Origin: Chrysomallon squamiferum
Taxonomy: Eukaryota; Mollusca; Gastropoda; Neomphalida; Peltospiridae
Direction: 5' to 3'
Assembly: GCA_012295275.1 (NCBI GenBank)
Contig: CM022667.1
Location: 2,142,001 to 2,162,000, forward strand
DNA: 20,000 nt
Each line of letters begins with the position of its first letter. Position 1 is the first letter of the stretch. The notes under the pieces are model-generated. The model did not search any database and was not told where the DNA came from. It saw nothing but the letters and a program-made list of their open reading frames with translations. A program made the translations under genes and the position numbers. Below, piece by piece: positions 1-9,832 of the stretch.

Positions 1-300
1 ATGACTATTTCAGAAAAAAAAACAAAGATCGGGAATAATTACTGAGAGACCTTTTTTATTTTTTTTTTTTTTTTTTATTTATTTTTGTTTTTTTTTTCTT
101 CTATGTAGCTTATACGAAAACTCCGTCAACAACTCTCCTGCTAGCAGTTACTGTTAATTAAGTAAAAAAACTAATAACTAGTGTTTCTTAACGAGATCTC
201 TCACTGATTTAACCTTATTCGCTTAGCCTGGTGATTATGTTACTAATGAACATCATGCAGATCCATTACACAGTTCGTGTCGATTATAAGCACGAATATA
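1..300. other. Non-coding, T-rich start of window
   Basis: A T-dominated low-complexity run covers about 52-99. The rest is ordinary AT-rich sequence with no gene seen. Confidence 0.6.
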
Positions 301-305
301 AGTAA

Positions 306-392
306 ATATGTGTGTGGGTATGGGTGTGTATAGGTGTATGTGATTGCGTGTGTGTGTGTGTGTGTGTGTTTCATATATATATATATATATAC
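306..392. repeat. (GT)n then (TA)n microsatellite
   Basis: Imperfect GT-rich sequence leads into a pure (GT)n run (about 347-369), then (TA)n (about 375-391). Confidence 0.85.
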
Positions 393-499
393 GAAATATA
401 ACCACATTAATGAGTATCGTATTATGAAAAGGTTAACAAAAATCTTCTATATGACTAATTTGCATAGGAAATAATGATATATCCTAAACACAAAACACA

Positions 500-577
500 C
501 ACAAATATGTATATATGTGTCTGTATGGGTATGTATGTGTTTGTGTGTGTGTGTGTGTGTATGTGTGTGTATGTGTG

Positions 578-618
<41 letters not shown>

Positions 619-665
619 ATATATATACACAGACACACATACATACACAAAAAAACACACACACG
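500..665. repeat. Compound (GT)n-(TA)n-(GT)n-(TA)n-(AC)n microsatellite
   Basis: GT-rich runs on the left and AC-rich runs on the right (about 626-665) are complementary, so the tract can fold on itself. Open frames here on both strands are only translated repeat. Confidence 0.85.
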
Positions 666-1238
666 CACATCTAGATTTATCTTGACAACACTTTGTTCAT
701 GGAGTATGTGCCCAGGCAGGGCGTACTTTAATAACAAGCTGTTTATTATTATAAGCACGTTAAAACATCCATTGCAGTTTACACACGTTTTTAACGGCGA
801 GCCCGGGCACGTGTTTGAAAAATACAAATAAAACATTTAATGTCTCAAATATCCTTTTATTAAAACATTATTGTCTAGGAAAATAATACATTATAATATA
901 ACAAGAAATGCATTATAGAAATAGAATTTCTATAAATAAAAATTATGAAACAATTGAAATAGTAACAACAACAACAACAATAATAGTACCTATAGAAAAG
1001 CAACGCTAATACAGTTGTTTAATTAAGCGTAGCATAGTAGTAGCTGCATTAGCAACCGAATGTTAGTATTTACAGTCTTATTTGTAGTAAATGTTGTTAC
1101 TGTTGTTGTCGTTGTTTATTTTATTCACAGTAATCGTAGAAACAGAATCGTTGTTGTAGCTGTTTAGTGGCAGAAATAAATCTATCTTCTTCTTCTTCTT
1201 GTCAAACAAAATCACCTTAATTATTATTTAAAAACTTT
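666..1238. other. Non-coding, no gene recognised
   Basis: It starts with a somewhat GC-richer patch (700-815) that resembles nothing I can name. Then come AT-rich sequence, a short (AAC)n at 964-980, a (GTT)-rich stretch near 1092-1118, and (CTT)n at about 1184-1200. Confidence 0.5.
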
Positions 1239-1585
<347 letters not shown>

Positions 1586-1640
1586 GTTTTAATTATATAG
1601 CTTTTACCTTTTTTCTTTCTTTACTTACTTTTCTTTTTCA

Positions 1641-1641
1641 A

Positions 1642-1676
<35 letters not shown>

Positions 1677-1748
1677 TATATAATATATATATTATTGTGT
1701 TCATCTCAATTTTTGAATTTTTATTTTATTTTATTTTATTTTTATTTT
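1641..1748. repeat. (TA)n-(CA)n-(TA)n and (TTTTA)n microsatellites
   Basis: (TA)n (CA)n (TA)n spans 1642-1692; a TTTTA pentamer array spans about 1719-1748 in the presumed 3' UTR of the receptor. Confidence 0.8.
1741..1746 (-). terminator. Candidate poly(A) signal
   Basis: On the minus strand AATAAA begins about 28 bases after the TAG stop and is followed by more AATAAA-like units, because the stretch is a (TTTTA)n repeat on the plus strand. A hexamer arising in a repeat is weak evidence, and a longer 3' UTR is equally possible. Confidence 0.3.
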
Positions 1749-1773
1749 AACAATCAAGTCATTGAAACAACAG

Positions 1774-2046
1774 CTACTCCTTCCCGATTTCTGACACTGT
1801 CTTGTTATTTCTGACGACAGTCGCTTCAATTATCGTCCCTGCGGTGCGGTTGTGAACAGAGCAGTGGCTTGTGAGGGGTGCGACAGAGTTCCGACACCTG
1901 AGGAAGTTGACGAGGCCGTTTCTGTACTCCCTGCTGAAGATGAGGTAGAGGATGGGGTTGGAGATGGTGCTGAACGCCACGAGGAGCTGTTTGAGCATGT
2001 TGGTGAACCCGCCCGCACTGGAGGAGTCATCCGTCCCCGTTACCTC
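1774..2046 (-). CDS. Class A GPCR, coding exon 3 (TM7, helix 8, C-terminal tail)
   Basis: This is the last coding exon, in phase 0: 90 residues and a TAG stop at 1776-1774. It opens with the acidic and serine-rich end of extracellular loop 3 (EVTGTDDSSSAGG), then TM7 with FSTISNPILYLIF, the NPxxY signature (N285, P286, Y289 in the joined model). Helix 8 follows as FSREYRNGLVNFLRC, whose Cys306 is a usual palmitoylation site. The tail of about 39 residues contains several Ser/Thr that could be phosphorylated. The acceptor is ACAG at 2050-2047, and a second AG three bases later (GAG at 2046-2044) makes it a tandem acceptor. With exons 1 and 2 the model is about 345 residues, a normal class A length. 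Tail residues NRT and NKT look like sequons but lie on the cytosolic side. The fit to exon 2 in phase and topology is excellent. Confidence 0.85.
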   Translation of the reverse strand, partial: EVTGTDDSSSAGGFTNMLKQLLVAFSTISNPILYLIFSREYRNGLVNFLRCRNSVAPLTSHCSVHNRTAGTIIEATVVRNNKTVSEIGKE

Positions 2047-2048
2047 CT

Positions 2049-2302
2049 GTAAGTAAGTAAGTAAGTAAGTAAGTAAAGTAAGTAAGTAAGTAAGTAAGTA
2101 AGTGAGTGAGTGAGTGAGTGAGTAAGTAAGTAAGTAAGTAAGTATGTAAGTAAATTAGAAAGTAATTTAGTAAGTAAGTAAGTAAATAAGTAAGTAAGTA
2201 TGTAAGTAAGTAAGTAAGTATGTAAGTAAGTAAGCAAACAAACAAGCAAGTAAGTAAGTATGTAAGTAACTAAGTAAGTAAGTATGTAAGTAAGTAAGTA
2301 AT
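2049..2302. repeat. (GTAA)n tetranucleotide array at the exon 3 acceptor
   Basis: GTAA units with GTGA, GTAT and GCAA variants run from the acceptor into intron 2. In gene sense this is (TTAC)n, which is AG-free and pyrimidine-leaning. Confidence 0.9.
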
Positions 2303-2770
2303 AATAATAACGATGACGATAACGATAATGATGATGATAATAATAATAATAGTGATAATAATAGTAGTAGTAGTAGTAGTAATAGTAGTAGTAGTAGTAG
2401 TAGAAATAATAATAATAATAAAAGTAATAATAATCATAATAATAATAGCTGTAGTAATAGGAATAATAATAATGATGATGATGATATAATGATGGTGATA
2501 ATAATAGTGATAATAATAATAATACGATGATGTTGATAACAATAATAATAATTGTGATGAGTATGATGATCATGATAATGATATAATAACAATAATAATG
2601 ATGATGGTGGTGATGATAATGATGATAAGATAGTGATAATAATAATAGAATGTAATAATAATAATAATAGTGATAATAATGATAAAAGTGACAATAATGA
2701 TGATAGTAGTTTTGATGATAGTAATAAAAATGAAGATGTTGATGATGATGATAATAATAAAAAATATAGA
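2303..2770. repeat. Degenerate trinucleotide tract (AAT/GAT/AGT)
   Basis: About 470 bases of mixed ATA/ATG/AGT triplets without a pure long run. Minus-strand open frames over it are poly-Tyr/Ile/Ser artefacts. Confidence 0.85.
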
Positions 2771-2860
2771 CACAGTTATTAAGATCAGTATAGAGTTAAA
2801 TATAAAAGATAGACCTATGAATAGAAGACGAATGGATCTGCAGACAGACAGACAAATATA

Positions 2861-3180
2861 CATGGTTGATGTGGCTTTGATTAACGTTTGTACAATTTTG
2901 TATGGTTGATTTAGTGTTGGTAAACGATTGTACAATTGTATATGGTTGATTTGGTGTCGGTAGACGTTTGAACAACTGTATATGGTTGATTTGGTGTTGC
3001 TGGAAGTTTGCACAATTGTATATAGTTGATTTGGTGTTGGTAGACGTTTGTACAATTTTGTATGGTTTATTTGGTGTTGGTAGACGTTTGTACAATTTTG
3101 TATGGTTGATTTGGTGTTGGTAAAACTTTATACAATTTTGTATGGTTGATTTGGCTTTTGATGAGGTTTGGACAATTTTA
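2861..3180. repeat. Minisatellite, 8 copies of a 40-bp unit
   Basis: Units start TATGGTTGATTTGGTGTTGG at 2861, 2901, 2941, 2981, 3021, 3061, 3101 and 3141, in exact register with no indels. Copies differ by substitutions; those at 3021 and 3061 are nearly identical. It lies within intron 2. Confidence 0.93.
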
Positions 3181-3219
3181 TATTGTGATCATGGTGGTCA
3201 TGTAGGTAATTATATACTA

Positions 3220-3364
3220 AACTGGTTACTGTTTTAGGACATCAGCTTTATCCAGTGAAGGTTAGAATCTCCCGATTCAGTGAGTCTCTGCCAAGCTACC
3301 TCAGACTAGACTATTATTACACCTTAGGTGAATAAAGCTGATATCTTAAGATAGTAAACCAGTT
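3220..3364. mobile_element. Small TIR element (MITE-like), non-coding
   Basis: An imperfect inverted repeat of about 32 bases (left from 3220, AACTGGTTACTG; right ending 3364, TAGTAAACCAGTT) encloses about 80 unique bases. Both arms end inward at CAGCTTTAT / ATAAAGCTG. No clear target-site duplication and no coding capacity were seen. Confidence 0.5.
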
Positions 3365-3470
3365 ATTTCTCTTATCCTCCAAGGCTAAATAATAAAAATT
3401 AAATTAACTGTTTTATTTTTCAGTTCAACGCTCAAGAAACTAATAACTTTACGCGTCCAAAATAACAAAA

Positions 3471-4123
<653 letters not shown>

Positions 4124-4173
4124 GCACCAGTTATTTTGTTATTGTTTTCAATGTTCGTGCACACGTCACCCAC

Positions 4174-4690
4174 CTCCATCGTGAACAGGACGAAGAACGG
4201 CAGCCACAGCAGGGCGAACACCGCCGTCACGGTGATGAGCATGCGCAGAATGTTGACGGTCGCCTTGGTGACGACGGACGTGGCGCTTCGGCCGATGCTC
4301 GACTCGCGCGTCACCTTCTTCAGAAAATCACCACCCTGACGTAGTTGAGCACGATGAGGAACACGGGCAGGCAGTAGCACAGCGCGACGACGCAGGCGGC
4401 GTAGATGACCTCGAAGTTCTCCTCGATGCCGTGGGAGCCGCAGGCCACCTCGGACGTGTTGTACTCGTCCTCGTACTTCAGGTACGTGCTGTACTCGTAC
4501 ACCTGCGGCCCGGCCATTACGAAGCTGACGAACCAGACCATGACGACCAGGAGAACGGCCTGCCTCTGCGACAGCGTCTTCTGGTACACGATGGAGACGT
4601 GCCGGTCGAACGACATCACCACCATCGTCGTTATCGACGACGTGATGGTGAGAAGCGGCACGGACATGACGAGCTTGCAGCCGATGTTAC
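4174..4690 (-). CDS. Class A GPCR, coding exon 2 (TM3-TM6), carrying a frameshift
   Basis: This exon continues the receptor. Acceptor CAG is at 4693-4691; its first two bases complete Gly83 and lead straight into NIGCK. It shows C87 (C3.25), the TM3 end FDRHVSIVY (DRH rather than DRY), W135 in TM4 (W4.50), an extracellular loop 2 with sequon NTS at 160 and C166 as the disulfide partner, TM5 with P191 (5.50) and Y199 (5.58), a short basic loop 3, and TM6 FALLWLPFF (W245, P247). The donor is GAG followed by GTGGGT (GT at 4173-4172). TM3-TM5 and loop 3-TM6 lie in different frames of continuous DNA. The TM5 frame hits TGA at 4322-4320 just after VRVVIF, while the other frame reads LKKVTRES. Exon length is 517; one more base would give phase 0, as exon 3 requires. 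The DRHxxIVY run resembles neuropeptide Y type 2 receptors, so a peptide ligand is likely but not shown. Confidence 0.85.
4320..4340 (-). other. Probable 1-base deletion / frameshift between TM5 and TM6
   Basis: The sense strand reads GTGGTGATTTTCTGAAGAAG. The TM5 frame ends in TGA at 4322-4320, and the TM6 frame is offset by one base. A missing base, for example in the TTTT run (4327-4324), explains both frames and the exon's phase. A sequencing indel, an allelic null or a pseudogene lesion all fit. Confidence 0.75.
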
Positions 4691-4756
4691 CTGTTTGAAT
4701 AAGTGAATAACGTAAATAAATAAATAAAATAAAATTAGAATCAATTAATTATGGTA

Positions 4757-5528
<772 letters not shown>

Positions 5529-5888
5529 ACTGTAGCTGCGGTACTAATAGTAGCAGAGGTAGTAGTAATGGTGGTAATGATGTTGCCGTACTTGCAATAG
5601 TAGTAATAGTAACGAACTAATAATGTTAGCAGTTTGTACTAGTAGTGGTAAATGTTGTAGTAATACTACTGGTAATAATGACAAAAATGAAACAAAAAAT
5701 TCAGTTCTTTATCAAAAATAATAAATACCTTTTAAAAATTAAAAATAATAGAATTAGTAGTAGCAGTATACATACTACTACTACTACTACTACTACTAAT
5801 AATAATAATAATAATAATAGTTGTAGTAGTAATAGCAGTAGTAGTAGTAGTAGTAATAATAATAATAGTAGTAATAATAGGAGTAGTG

Positions 5889-5960
<72 letters not shown>

Positions 5961-5972
5961 ATAATAATTCAT
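5529..5972. repeat. Trinucleotide region, (TAC)n then (TAA)n then pure (GTA)n
   Basis: Degenerate AGT triplets reach about 5660. Then come (CTA)n at about 5774-5798, AAT units, mixed AGT/AAT and a pure (AGT)n of about 70 bases (5888-5959). The early CTA and late TAG runs are complementary. Confidence 0.9.
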
Positions 5973-6935
5973 AATTTGCAAATGGTTAAGAATTCACACG
6001 AAGTCGAAGGATCAGTCACACTTCTTTGTAACATTTGGCTAATTCCCGTTCCATCCAGTACACATGATTACTCTCTTTACACTGATTTCTAAATGAGAAA
6101 CGAAACAGCGTGGTAATTAACGAAGCCATTGTCATGACGTAATAACAACCAAAATATCGTAATATGTTTTATTCACATACTTGAACTTTCTAACACATAC
6201 CGAACCACGGCAATTTTTCAACTAGTCTTGCATTTATTTTTTGTTTATGAGAAGGTGCATATACATTGTTTTACTTTGCTAATGAACTAAACTGAATAGC
6301 TCAAATATTGAAGTTTCTTGTTATAGTTATCTATGTTATCCTTGATCACACGGTACCATGTCATATAGACCACACAACAAAAAAACAAAAAAACAAAACA
6401 AAAAATATTCTACAAATACGTCATTAAATAAAACATTTCCTTCTGATTTCTTCCGAAACTGTAATGATTAGCAGTTCCGGATGCAGGATAAAATTACGGA
6501 ACTAACCTTCAGAGCTACATGTTCGCGTGCCATTACTGTTAAAAGCTTAATGCCGGAAGAATACGACAGACGCAGGATTTTGACTAAATCTCGACTTATT
6601 TTGTGTGAATTTAGTCCTTCCTTGTCAGGCAATCGTAAATGGCACGTAGGAACCACGTTAACAAATTAATGCTCATAAACTGTGTTGTAATTTAGACAAT
6701 GTAGACATTCTGATAAACCGCAGACAATGAAGATCGACGAATTAATGACCTCTATTTTGGGTGACAGCAAAAAATCGGTTATGTTTTTTTTGTGTGTGGC
6801 TGTCTTTTCTTTTAATGAGCTAACGTACTTAAATGATTTTATTGTTTTACAGGGGAAAAAAAAGACATTTACTGACAGAAACATAAAAGAAGATCACTAA
6901 GCCATATTATATTACTTCTTATTAACATTATTACA
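5973..6935. other. Non-coding, repeat-poor intronic stretch
   Basis: Mostly unique AT-rich sequence with an A/C-rich patch (6370-6405). Open frames of about 62 codons occur on both strands at 6468-6669 but match no family I know and have no convincing splice sites. One TGACGTAA is at 6135. Confidence 0.5.
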
Positions 6936-6937
6936 TA

Positions 6938-6940
6938 CTA

Positions 6941-6979
<39 letters not shown>

Positions 6980-7375
6980 TGCACATATTTATTTAATAAC
7001 GTATTTGTTGCATATGAATAGATGTATGGATGGATGTATGTATATATGTATGTATGTATTTATATATTTAAGTATTTTTGTATGTATGTATATATGTTTG
7101 TACATTTGTATGTCTGTATGTTTGTATGTATTTAGGAATATTATGTACTTCTGATTGGACTATGCACGTATTCGGGTACGGATTGGCCAAGAAGGACGAA
7201 GTCAAATCATGCTGTCACATATGTATGTATGTATGTTTCTATGCAGTTTTGTATTTGTATCTAAGCATGTATATATACGTTTGAGTGTCTTTAGTTTACA
7301 TCTGTTTCTATATATCTATATCTATAATCTATAAATCTATAAATCTATCTATCTATCTATCTATCTATCTATATA

Positions 7376-7411
<36 letters not shown>

Positions 7412-7440
7412 TGTATGTATGTATGAATGTATGTATGTTT
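6938..7440. repeat. (AC)n, (TGTA)n, (TATC)n and (TA)n microsatellites
   Basis: (AC)n about 6940-6980; imperfect TGTA tetramers 7019-7137 and 7220-7240; (ATCT)n about 7340-7370; (TA)n 7370-7384; (TGTA)n 7385-7436. Confidence 0.85.
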
Positions 7441-8016
7441 AAAACAAACATATATTGACTGTCTTCTTTATTACTGACTGCTTTTCTGGTCAGAATGTTT
7501 TACATCAACACAGAGAAATTTTATAATTATTTCAAAAGAGATTAGTTTTGTATAACAAAATCTATATAAGCTTACCAGGCTTAAAAGAAAACATGGACAA
7601 TATTTTGTTACAAATTAATGACATTTGTTTGTCTTTTTTCTCTCTGTTCTTTTTTTTCTATTTTTATTAATTTTCGTTTTTTTTTAGATTATCAATTATT
7701 TAGAATAAAAGAAAATAATATATGTTCCTTTCAATTCTTTAGAAATATGAATTAGTACTGTCGTCATATTTTTTTTTTTTTTTTTTTTTACTCTGGACAA
7801 TATTTCGCTCTTTTGAAAATAATAAAAGATAAACATATATATTTAACTTGTTGTTGCTTGTGTTTCCAATATCATTTAACATTTCGAAGAACACGAAGTT
7901 GTAAGACATCTCATATTGTAAGTTAAGGATTCTTAAGTGCTACACTATAATTATATTGTTTACTTTTATTGTATTACTTTACATATATGTGTGCATGTAT
8001 ATATATATATATATAT
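7441..8016. other. Non-coding AT-rich intronic sequence
   Basis: No gene. It holds a T-run (7770-7789) and a (TA)n run (7998-8016) that leads into the foldback element. Confidence 0.5.
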
Positions 8017-8230
8017 TAAAGAAATATATAAAATAAGACTAAATAAATACATAAATAGTAACAACAACAATAATAATAATAATAATAAAAATATAAATTA
8101 AAGAATATATATATATACACACACACATTCACACATATGTATATATTCTAAAATTTATATTATTATTATTATTGTTGTTGTTGTTACTCTTTATGTATTT
8201 ACTTAATCTTATTTTATAAATTTCTTTTAT
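8017..8230. mobile_element. Foldback (long inverted repeat) element, about 214 bp
   Basis: The left arm (8017-about 8108) and right arm (about 8141-8230) are reverse complements over roughly 90 bases, with few mismatches and small length differences in their AAT runs. Both carry GTAACAACAACA/TGTTGTTGTTAC, ATACATAAA/TTTATGTAT and AAATAAGA/TCTTATTTT blocks. The loop is (TA)(CA)-rich. It is non-coding and most like a foldback MITE. Confidence 0.6.
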
Positions 8231-8325
8231 ATTTTTTCTCTCTCTCAGTTTTGCCATTTTCTTATTATTGTGATTATTAATAGTACACATGATATAATAA
8301 ATCTGTGGATTAAAGGTTCTCTTTT

Positions 8326-8430
8326 ATGTATGTATGTATGTATGTATGTGTCTATATGTGTGTGTGTGAGTGTTTGTATATATGTATGTTTGTATGCAGG
8401 TAGGTAGGTAGGTAGGTAGGTACATACATG
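8326..8430. repeat. (TGTA)n and (GGTA)n microsatellites
   Basis: TGTA tetramers 8326-8396 with a GTGT interruption; (AGGT)n 8397-8420. Confidence 0.85.
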
Positions 8431-9790
8431 TTGTGTATGTTTGCATATTAAAGTCATTTTAAAAAAGAAGAAGAAGTAGAAGAATATTAATCTGTTTTCC
8501 ACCAAACCTGTACTCACAAAATGAAGCATATAAGCACAATATCGTGTAAATATGCCTAGTGTTGTATAAAATTAATATGCACGCAAAATTAAAGTAGCAC
8601 AATTTGTTTTCCGTCATAAAACGTCTACTTCTGATCAGATTTATTTAGAATCTGGTGTAACGGTAACTACATTATGCTGACAATGCAATGACGTAATGGT
8701 ATTGTTTACGTCACGATCACTGTGTGACGTAATCGGTGAACAATGTAAAAGCTAAAAGCAACTGTGTCTGCGTTAATGTTTTAATAAGTGTAACGTTGAG
8801 TCAACGAACTTAGCAACAATATATTTATGTATGTATGTGTGTATATGTATGTATGCATATGTACGCAGTGTCTACAAAAATATGTCTCTGAACAGAAATA
8901 AAATATTCGGACGCTTTCGAATTTCCACAAAATAAATGCTAATGAATGGATATTTAACAACAGCTCAGTATCAAAACATACAGCTTCATTTGAATGTCAC
9001 ACAAACATGTGTGTTCTGACGAAGCTCTTGAATTCCTATTTATCTGCAGATTAGTTTATATGTTGATGTTGTTGTTGTTCTTGTTGTTATTGCATTAGAA
9101 AAGTTCTTATCTGTCTACTAGATGGTTTTAGCATCGCTCAACAAAATTTTGCGATTCAGCTGTTTACCTGCTGTATATATATATGCATTGGACAAGCCGG
9201 ACTAACGATGTTATATTAGCTAGAGGAAATCGGAGGCATCCTTCCTCTCGAAAATATTTTGATGCGTGGACTTGGATAATGATTTTAACAGCTTAAAATA
9301 TTAAAATATATTAAAATATATTAAAGATATTAAAAATAATATTTGAATATGTGATAAAGTGGGTTGCTTTCGATATAAACAGAATGAAGATTACGTATGA
9401 AACACTATATAGCACAGCTTGGCAAAGGTATTGGAAGGGAATGCTAATTAGGCAGATCCGTACATAAACTTTATGTTATCCTGTAATGACAAACCAGATT
9501 TGGACTCGTACCGTTTTTTGCAGTAAAATAAAAAAAAAATTCTGTAAAATGGTAAAATTCTTTGGCTGGCGATTTCAGCTGATAAAAGTATCTGTGGAAC
9601 AGAGATGTAGACACAAGAAGAGACTCGATCGTTTCTTTGTATTAGGAAGCAAAATTGGCGTCATTTAGTAATTTGGTCATCAAGTAAATTTAATGAATTC
9701 GTGTCCATGTCTTATTAGTAGCAGTCTTTATGTCAGTCGATGAGTAATTTAATTTTCGTTTTAATTAAATTCCACTGAATGCGTCGGAGT

Positions 9791-9792
<2 letters not shown>
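8431..9792. other. Non-coding, mostly unique intronic sequence
   Basis: It contains the bZIP cluster near 8700, a TGTA patch at 8824-8860, a short (TTG)n at 9064-9085 and an ATATTAAA array at about 9295-9345. A 60-codon frame at 9486-9668 has no recognisable similarity. Confidence 0.5.
8689..8732. promoter_or_regulatory. Cluster of three CRE-like bZIP sites in intron 1
   Basis: TGACGTAA occurs at 8689-8696 and 8725-8732, and its reverse complement TTACGTCA at 8706-8713: three sites in 44 bases, in a stretch without microsatellites. ATF/CREB-family factors bind this motif. An intronic enhancer is an inference. Confidence 0.35.

Positions 9793-9831
<39 letters not shown>
9793..9831. repeat. 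(GT)n microsatellite
   Basis: About 39 bases of pure GT, followed by G-rich patches (GGGGGG at 9840 and 9880). Confidence 0.9.

Positions 9832-9832
<1 letters not shown>

Noticed and set aside
447-836. 129-codon minus-strand frame
   Set aside because: Most of it is translated (GT)n/(TA)n; the first 60 codons match no family I can name.
2040-2694. Minus-strand frames rich in Tyr, Leu, Ile and Ser
   Set aside because: They translate the (TTAC)n and trinucleotide repeats of intron 2.
2570-3095. Minus-strand frames with a repeating peptide
   Set aside because: The 40-bp minisatellite is read in shifting frames; the peptide repeat follows from the DNA repeat and lies in an intron.
3255-3275. 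tRNA or tRNA-derived SINE suggested by a B-box-like string
   Set aside because: There is no matching A box, acceptor stem or tail; the surrounding inverted repeat explains the element better.
4168-4171. Alternative exon 2 donor a few bases further on (GTGACG)
   Set aside because: It would leave phase 1, which does not fit the phase 0 start of exon 3, and it matches the consensus less well than GAG followed by GTGGGT.
6468-6669. Overlapping 62-codon frames on both strands
   Set aside because: No recognisable motif, no good splice sites, and a length expected by chance in a relatively balanced stretch.
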